In this document: one piece after another, positions 24,601 to 32,700 of the stretch
Position numbering within the stretch: the first letter of the stretch is position 1
Layout: each line of letters starts with the position of its first letter
Source of the DNA: Microglena sp. YARC
Taxonomy: Eukaryota > Chlorophyta > Chlorophyceae > Chlamydomonadales > Chlamydomonadaceae
DNA length: 64,000 nt
Direction: 5' to 3'
Assembly: GCA_022414725.1 (NCBI GenBank)
Contig: CM039462.1
Location: 179,047,404 to 179,111,403 of the forward strand
Position numbers and translations under genes: made by a program
Notes under the pieces: model-generated
Databases searched by the model: none
What the model was told of the DNA's origin: nothing
Seen by the model: the letters and a program-made list of their open reading frames with translations, nothing else

Positions 24601-27600
24601 GGTTAGAAGGGAATCGTGTACGGTAATGCAAGACAATGGAAGACGATGTAAGACAAGTTCTATGCAGCGTCGCCTGCGACGCTAAAAATGGCGGAGAGTG
24701 ATCGCGAGGGAGCAGGTGGCAACGAAAGCGAGTTAGTTACGAGACCGTTGGCTGACGTGTCAGGCTTCATCACGGTCAGATGGTCGGTCGGTTGGACGGA
24801 CAAATGGGTAAACATGGGGCTCACGCCCCCTTGAAGAGGGGTCTGCCAAAAATGTAAGACTATGTCAGAGGGGAATCATATCAGACAATATAAGACAGTG
24901 TAAGACAAAGTAAGAGGACTTGTACTGAGTACCCCTTGATCCATAATTTCTGTCTTGACGCCCTCTCCTCCATCATGAACTCCCTGTGCTCGTGTGAGAC
25001 AGTGTAAGACTATGTAAGATGACGCGTACTGAGTACCCCTTGCTCCATAATTTAAGAGGGGAATCATGTAAGACAATGGAAGGCAATGTAAGACAATGGA
25101 AGGGAATGGAAGGCAATGGAAGGCAATGGAAGGCAATGGAAGACAATGGAAGGCAATTGAAGGCAATGGAAGGCAATGGAAGGCAATGGAAGACAATGGA
25201 AGGCAATGGAAGGCAATGTAAGACAATGGAAGGCAATGGAAGGCAATGGAAGGCAATGGAAGGCAATGGAAGGCAATGGAAGGCAATGTAAGACAATGGA
25301 AGGCAATGTAAGACAATGGAAAGCCATGGAAGGCAATGGAAGGCAATGGAAGGCAATGGAAGGCAATGGAAGGCAATGGAAGGCAATGGAAGGCAATGGA
25401 AGGGAATGGAAGGCAATGGAAGGCCATGTAAGGCAATGTAAGGCAATGTTAGGCAATGTAAGACAATGGAAGGCAATGGAAGGCAATGGAAGGCAATGGA
25501 AGGCAATGGAAGACAATGGAAGGTAATGGAAGGCAATGGAAGGCAATGGAAGGCAATGGAAGGCAATGGAAGGCAATGTAACCAAAACCACCACCACAAC
25601 AAATGACAACAACAACAACAACAACCACCACCACCACCACCACAACAACAACCACCACCACAACGACAACAACGACAACAACCAAAATAACAACAACAAC
25701 AACAACAACAACAACCACCACAACAACAACCACCACCACCACAACAACCACCACCACCACCACCACCACAACAACAACCACTACCACCACCACCACCACC
25801 ACCACCACCACCACCACCACAACAACCACCACCACCACCACCACAACAACAACTCACCAGTGGGGTGAAAGATCCATGGGGTCCAGCCACTGCCAGTGAC
25901 AGGTCTGGAGTTGAAGCATATCCGCAGATGGATTCTGGAGGAGCCACCACTGTAAGGCTCGTCTGCAGTTGTGTGTGTGGGGCTCAGATTGTGGGTGTGT
26001 GGGTGAGTGGGGGGGGGGGCTCAATGCGAGTGGGGTGAAAGATCTGTGGGGTCCAGCCATGGCCAGTGACAGGTCTGGAGTTGAAGCAAATCTGCATATG
26101 GATTCTGGAGGAGCCACCACTGTAAGGCTCATCTGCAGTTGTGGGTGGGGGTGGGGGGTGCTCAGATTGTGTGTGTGGGTTGGTGGGTGGGTGGATGGGG
26201 GTTGGGGGGGGGAGGGGGGCTCAGTGTGAGTGGGGTGAAAGATCCGTGGGTTCTAGCCACAGCCAGTGACAGGTCTGGAGTTCCAGAAGCAAATCCAAAT
26301 ATGGATTAATGATCAGCCACCACTGTAAGGCTCGTCTGCAGTTGGGGATGGGGGTGGGGGTTGTTCAGATTGTGTGTGTACGTGTGTGTACGTGTGTGTG
26401 TGTGTGAGTGTGTTGGGGGGGGGGGGGGGGGGGGGGGCTCAGTGTGAGTGGGTCAAAGATCCGTTCGTTCTAAAGCGGCCAGTGACAGTTCTGGAATCGC
26501 AGAAGCAAATCCACAGATGGATTGTGGAGGAGCCACCACTGCAAAGCTCGTCTGCAGTTGTGTGTAGGTGTGTGGGGTGCTCAGATTGTGTGGGTGTGGG
26601 TGGGTGTGGGGCTCAGTGTGTGTGGTGGTGGTGTGTGTGGGGGGGGGAGAGTTTGGCATAGACTAGGGAGTAAGGAGTAGGGAGTAGGGGTGAAGTAGGG
26701 AGTAGGGAGTGTGGAGCATCGAGTGTAACGGCCTCGATGAAAGAGTGAAATGAATGATTACATTGCATTATGGAATGAATGATCTGCGCAGCATCGTGTG
26801 TTCTAACCTCAATGAAAGAGTGAAATGAATGATTACATTGCGTTATGAAATGAATGATCTGCGCAGCATCTTGTGTGATGACATCAATGGAAGAGTGAAA
26901 TGAATGATTACATTGCATTATGAAATGAATGATCTGCGCAGCATCTTGTGTGATGACATCAATGGAAGAGTGAAATGAATGATTACATTGCATTATGATA
27001 TGAATGATCTGCGCAGCATCGTGTGTTCTAACTTCAATGAAAGAGTGCGATGGATGGATTCGTTGTTTAGTGGGTTTGGTATTGAACTCAAGATGACCAA
27101 TAATCTGTGTTATACAAAAAGTTATACGCAGCGTCGCAAATGACGTTTCAAATTGGCGGAGTGGTGTTCGCGACGGAGCGACAGGTGCCAACGGAAGCGA
27201 GTTAGTTACGAGGCCGTTGGCTGACGTGTCAGGCTTCGTCTTGGTCAGACAATCGTACAGACGGACAAATGGGTAACCCTGGGGGCTCCTGCCTCCTTGA
27301 AGAGAGGGCTCCGCCAAAAAACACCCTGATTATTGTCAGGATTCTTGGTGCGTTACCGTCGCGTTCCGTTCCATATCCACGCCGCAGTGCGGTCTTTTCT
27401 TTGTTCTATGGGAATTCTCCTGTTCCACCTCGTGGCACTAGGCCTCATTGAAGAGAAACAATGAATAGATAAGTTGTTTTAGGAAATGAATTGATTTGCG
27501 CAGCATTGTGTGTTATGACCTCAATGAAAGATTGAAATGAAAGAATACCTTGTATACAATAGAGGGTAAAAAATGAAAATGGCAGGACCATGCCCAAAAC

Positions 27601-29668
27601 GTTGAATTCCAAAAATCTGTTTCGTTAAATTCAATTCCAAATCATCCGCTGAATTGCTAGAAAATATCGCAACGCAGATGCAGTACACATGATACCCAAA
27701 CTCCCATCCCAGTTGGGGGAATGGTCCAATGGTTCATCATTTCGCTGACTGAAGAAGGTGCTGGGTTCCAATTCATACGGCTGCGCTTTTGTATTGCGGT
27801 AGCTGTCAACCGCCATGGTAGCACTGTCCAGGTAAAGTAGCAGCCCGTTGTCTACAGCCGTAAGACTGGGCTCCCATAATGCCACGCCCCACCTGGTGTT
27901 ATTATTACCCAAACTCCCACACCTCACGATTCCTTCAATTGCTTACCCGAGCAGATAGAGATTGAACCAAATATACTTTTATAAGAATGCATTGATTTTA
28001 ATAGATTATGTTCCTGCCATAGGCAGCGAGCAGTCTTAAAGGCTGCAGCGATTTAACCAAGTTCAAGATCAAGGGGAGGGTTCCCTCAATCTCACGTCCT
28101 GTGGCAGCCCACACTAATTTTCAACTTTCTAATTTTCAAGGTCAATTGTTATGATAACGCCTGGTGGGGCGTGGTATTAAGGGAGCCCCGTCTTACGACA
28201 GTAGGGAACGGGCTCCTACTTTGCCTGGACAAAGCTACCATGGCGGCTGACAGCGACCGGGAAAACTAAAGCGCACCCGAAGGAATACGAACCGGCACCT
28301 TCGTCGTTCAAGGAGCTCAGCCACTGAGGCATTCGTTGGACGGGGATTAAGATCAATTGCTTACCTCGATCAGATGGTCATCTTGAGGTAGCGCCCGCAA
28401 AGGAGCTTCAGATGCTTGGCTCATGGACCTGTGAGGTACAAGTTGAATTTGAATTTGAATTGTTACATGGTTATTCAGAACTGTGGGCTGCTCACCGTGT
28501 GCCAATTCCAAGCCCCCCCGTGTGATACCCTCAGAAACCAGGTGGCACACTCACTCAGCGGATTAGACAGTTTAAAGACTTTTCCTGGTCATGGTCTGCG
28601 ATGTAGAATCAGAAGGTCACATCCAGATGTGACCACACCTCAAACAGACCTCCAACACCTCAAACAGACCTCAAACACAGCCCTCCCCCAGCAACACCCC
28701 TCAACCAGAAGCGCTGAGCTTCTTACTCCATGGCTTAAACACTGAACCCTGAACCCTCAACACAGCAACAACCCTCAACCAGACACTCACGTGGCTCTCA
28801 TGAACTTAGAGGCACTGAGTTTCTTACTCCACGGCCCACGGACCTAACCCTCAACCCAGCAACACCGTTCAACCAGACACTCACGTGGATTTCGTGAACC
28901 CAGAAGCACTGGGCTTCTTACTCCACAGCCCACTGCCCTAAAACTTCAACCCAGCAACACCGTTCAACCAGACACTCACGTGGCTCTCGTGAACCCAGAG
29001 CACTGAGCTTCTTACTCCACGGCTTTAACCCTAAGCCCTAAACCCAGCAACACCGTTCAACCAGACACTCACGTGGCTCTCGTGAACCCAGAGGCACTGA
29101 GTTTCTTACTCCACAGCCCACTGCCCTAAACCCTAAACCCAGCAACACCCCTCAACCAGACACTCACTTGGCTCTTGTGAATTCAGAAGCACTGAGCTTC
29201 TTACTCCACGGCTTAAACCATAAATCCTCAACCAGACCTCAACCCAGCACCACCCCTCAACCACAGCCCTCACCCAGCAACACCCCTCAACCAGACACTC
29301 ACGTGGCTCTCGTGAATCCAGAAGCACTAAGTTTCTTACTCCACGGCCCACTGCCCTTCGGCTTCAAGGCCCTGGCCTCCTCCAAGCTAACGTGTCGAAA
29401 CTTCACCAGATTCCTGAGTGCGTGATGGGGGTTGAGTGTATGGGAGTGTATGTGGGTGTGGGTGTATGTGTGGGTGGGTGGGTGGGTGTTTGTGAGAGTG
29501 TGTGATGGGGGTTGAGTGTGTGTGAGTGTATGTGTATGTGGGTGTGGGTGGGTGTTTGTGAGAGTGTGGGTGAATGCGAGTGTGGGTGTTGGTGAGGGAG
29601 AGTGTGTGGGTGGGTAGTTGGGTGGGTGGGGTGGGGTGGGGTGTGTGTGTGTGTGTGAGACAGTGTTT

Positions 29669-29707
<39 letters not shown>

Positions 29708-32700
29708 CGCGCGAGCGTTTGATTTGCATATTAGTTCAGACCAAGCTTTTGTTTCAATTAGCCCCTTCTGATAATACAGAGTTGGATCTTTCTTGTTTCT
29801 AATTAGGCAACTGCTTTAAGCCTATTTGGCTACCCCCCAACTGTGCCATAAATGCCTGTTTTTTTTTATTTTGGGCTACTCGTAGCAGCTTCTAGGCAGC
29901 TCCATGAGCCAGACACAAGGCTAAACCCACAGATTTTAGGGGCAATGGTAAGCTGACCATGTCAGCTGTCAGATGCACCAGTTGCGCTAGCTTTGATCAA
30001 GTAGCCAGGCAGTGGAGCTGCCCAGAAGCTGCTACATGAAGCCCAAAAGATCAAGTTCTATGCAGCGTCGCAAGCGATGTCAAAAAATGGCGGAGAGGTG
30101 TTCGCGACGGAGCGACAGATGGCAACGGAAGTGAGCTAGTAACAAGACTGTTGGCTGGCATGTCAGGATTTGTTTCGGTCAGATGGTTGGTCGGATGGTT
30201 GGTCGGACGGACAAATGGGTTACCCTGGGGGGTACCACCCACCAGACGGGGGGGCTCCGCCCAAAACACTGATACAGGCACGTAATCTAGAGGTGATCTT
30301 GATCATTCCAGGTTGGGCAAGTCCTGATAGCGTACTTGGCAAACCCTAGACAATAGACATTTGAATAGCTAGAACAATACACAGTGGGCAGTAAAACATG
30401 AGCTTAACAGACATGATTGGTTCACGAGGTGGTCCCGTTGATTAGACCTTTCCTAGACTGCAACAGTCATTCCAATAGCCAGAACAATACACAGTGGGCG
30501 GTAAAACATGAACCTAACAAAGATGATCGGCTCACAATGTGATCCCGTTGATTAGACCTTTCCTAGACTGCCACGTACACTTGAATAGCCAGAACAATAC
30601 ACAGTGGGCAGTAAAACGGGAGCTTAACAAAGATGAGTGAATCCCGAAGTGCTCCCATTGATAAGACCTTTCCCAGTCGTCTGCTGCCCATGGTGTACCG
30701 CCTCACGCAGCAGACGACTAAGATGCATACACATAAGCAGATTGGTTCAGGAGGGTTGGCTTGTATTACTCAGTTCCCTATCAGGTTTGTTTTCAATATT
30801 TTCAGATGCGAAGGGGGAAATATCTTGACTGTATGTATGTGAGTAAGGGAGAGAGGGGTGGGGTGGGGGGTGGGGGGTGGGGGAAGGAAAGGCAGAGGCA
30901 TTGGCAGCTCCCTTTCCCAGTCCTTGAGCCAAACCTGAAGCTAGCTAGTGCGTCTGAAATCTGATATGAGAGGCATTGAAATGCAGCTGAAAGCTGTGGG
31001 GTCCCAGTGGCTGGCTAATGAAGCTGGCGGGAAGCTGCCATGAGTAGCCCAAAAATGAAAAAGTGGAGGTTACCTTCACTGTGGCTGAATATCCAGCTAG
31101 AGGAGCTACCTGGAGGCTGCTACGCGTAGCCCATAATGAAAACAGTGTGTTCACCCCCCACACCCTCCACACACACCGAACACCCCACACACATCCCAAA
31201 CACCCTCCACACACACCAAACACCCCCCATACATCCCAAACACCCTCCACACACACCAAACACCCCAAACATCCCAAACACCCCCACACACACCAAAACC
31301 TCCACACACACCAAACACCCCCCATACATCCCAAACACCCTCCGCACACACCAAACCCTCCACACACACCAAACACCCCCCATACATCCAGAACACCCTC
31401 CACACACACCAAACACCCCCCATACATCCCAAACACCCTCCGCACACACCAAACCCTCCACACACACCAAACACCCCCCATACATCCAGAACACCCTCCA
31501 CACACACCAAACACCCCCAAACATCCCAAACACCCTCCACACACACCAAACCCTCCACACACCAAACACCCCCCATACATCCCAAACACCCTCTGCACAC
31601 ACCAAACCCTCCACACACACCAAACACCCCCCATACATCCCACACACCTTCCACACACACCAAACAACCCCCATTCATCCCAAACACCCTCCATAAACAC
31701 CAAACCCTCCACACACACCCAACACCCCTCATTCATCTCAAACATCCTCCACACACACCAACACCCACCATACATCCCAAACACCCTCCACACACCCCAC
31801 AACCTACACACCACAAAAACACCACACACACCAAACCACCCACACATCCCACAACCTACACACCACACAACCCCCCCACACTGCCAACCTGCCACACACC
31901 CTCCACCCCCCCCCCCCCACACACACACCACACAAATCCCACACACACCGCCTACCTGCCACACACCCTCCCCCCCACCCCCCCACCCCCCCCACACACC
32001 ACCCTCCAACCTAAGGCACTCACCGGAATTTGTCCTTCAGTTGAACTCCTGACCGGTGAGCCTGGGGAGAAGGGGGGACGAGGAAATGGGATATTTCAGG
32101 TTTCTTCAGGCTACTTCAGGTTATTCGGGCCATTCAGGCTAGTTTAGGTAAGTTCAGGCTGTTTCACGCTATTTCAGGTTATCTCAGGCTGTTTGGGGTT
32201 CTATGGCTAGTTCCAGTAAGTTCAGGCTGTCTCCGGCTGTTTCAGGCTTTTTCAGGTTATTTAAGGCTCTTTCGGGTTCTTCGGGCTAGTTCAGGCTAGT
32301 TCAGGCTATGACAGGTTATTAAGGGCTGTTTCAGGCTGAGGTGGGTGGCTTTGTCGCACTGTTTATTTTTGTTACTATGTGTAGCAGCTTCTAGGCAGCT
32401 CCCTTTCACTGTCCTTAAGCCAGACCTGAACCTAGTCCGCCTTAAGGCTGATATGGCAAGCTATACGATGCAGCTTTGAGCATTGGGTTTGACCCAGTAA
32501 TTGGCTATTGGAGCTGGCGGAAAGCTGCCACGAGTAGCAAAAAATGAAACAGTTATAAGTGGGCAGGTGATGAGGGTGCAGGTGCGGTGTGTGTGTGTTT
32601 GTGGGGTGGGTGGGTGGGTGAGGTGGTGGTTTGTGTGTGTGGTGTGTGTGGGGGGGGGGGGGAGGGGAGGGGGGGAGGGGGCAGGAGGTGCGTGTGGGTG

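Noticed and set aside
24973..25950. 325-codon frame of HCLPLPSIAF repeats and poly-Gly/Cys
   Set aside because: It translates the AAGGCAATGG decamer and CCA/CAA triplet arrays. Only the exon-6 segment at its start is supported.
30945..32052. Overlapping frames of more than 300 codons on both strands (VCGGCLG and HTPNTPH repeats)
   Set aside because: They are products of a CACACC-type minisatellite with no stop codons in several frames; there is no domain and no unique sequence.
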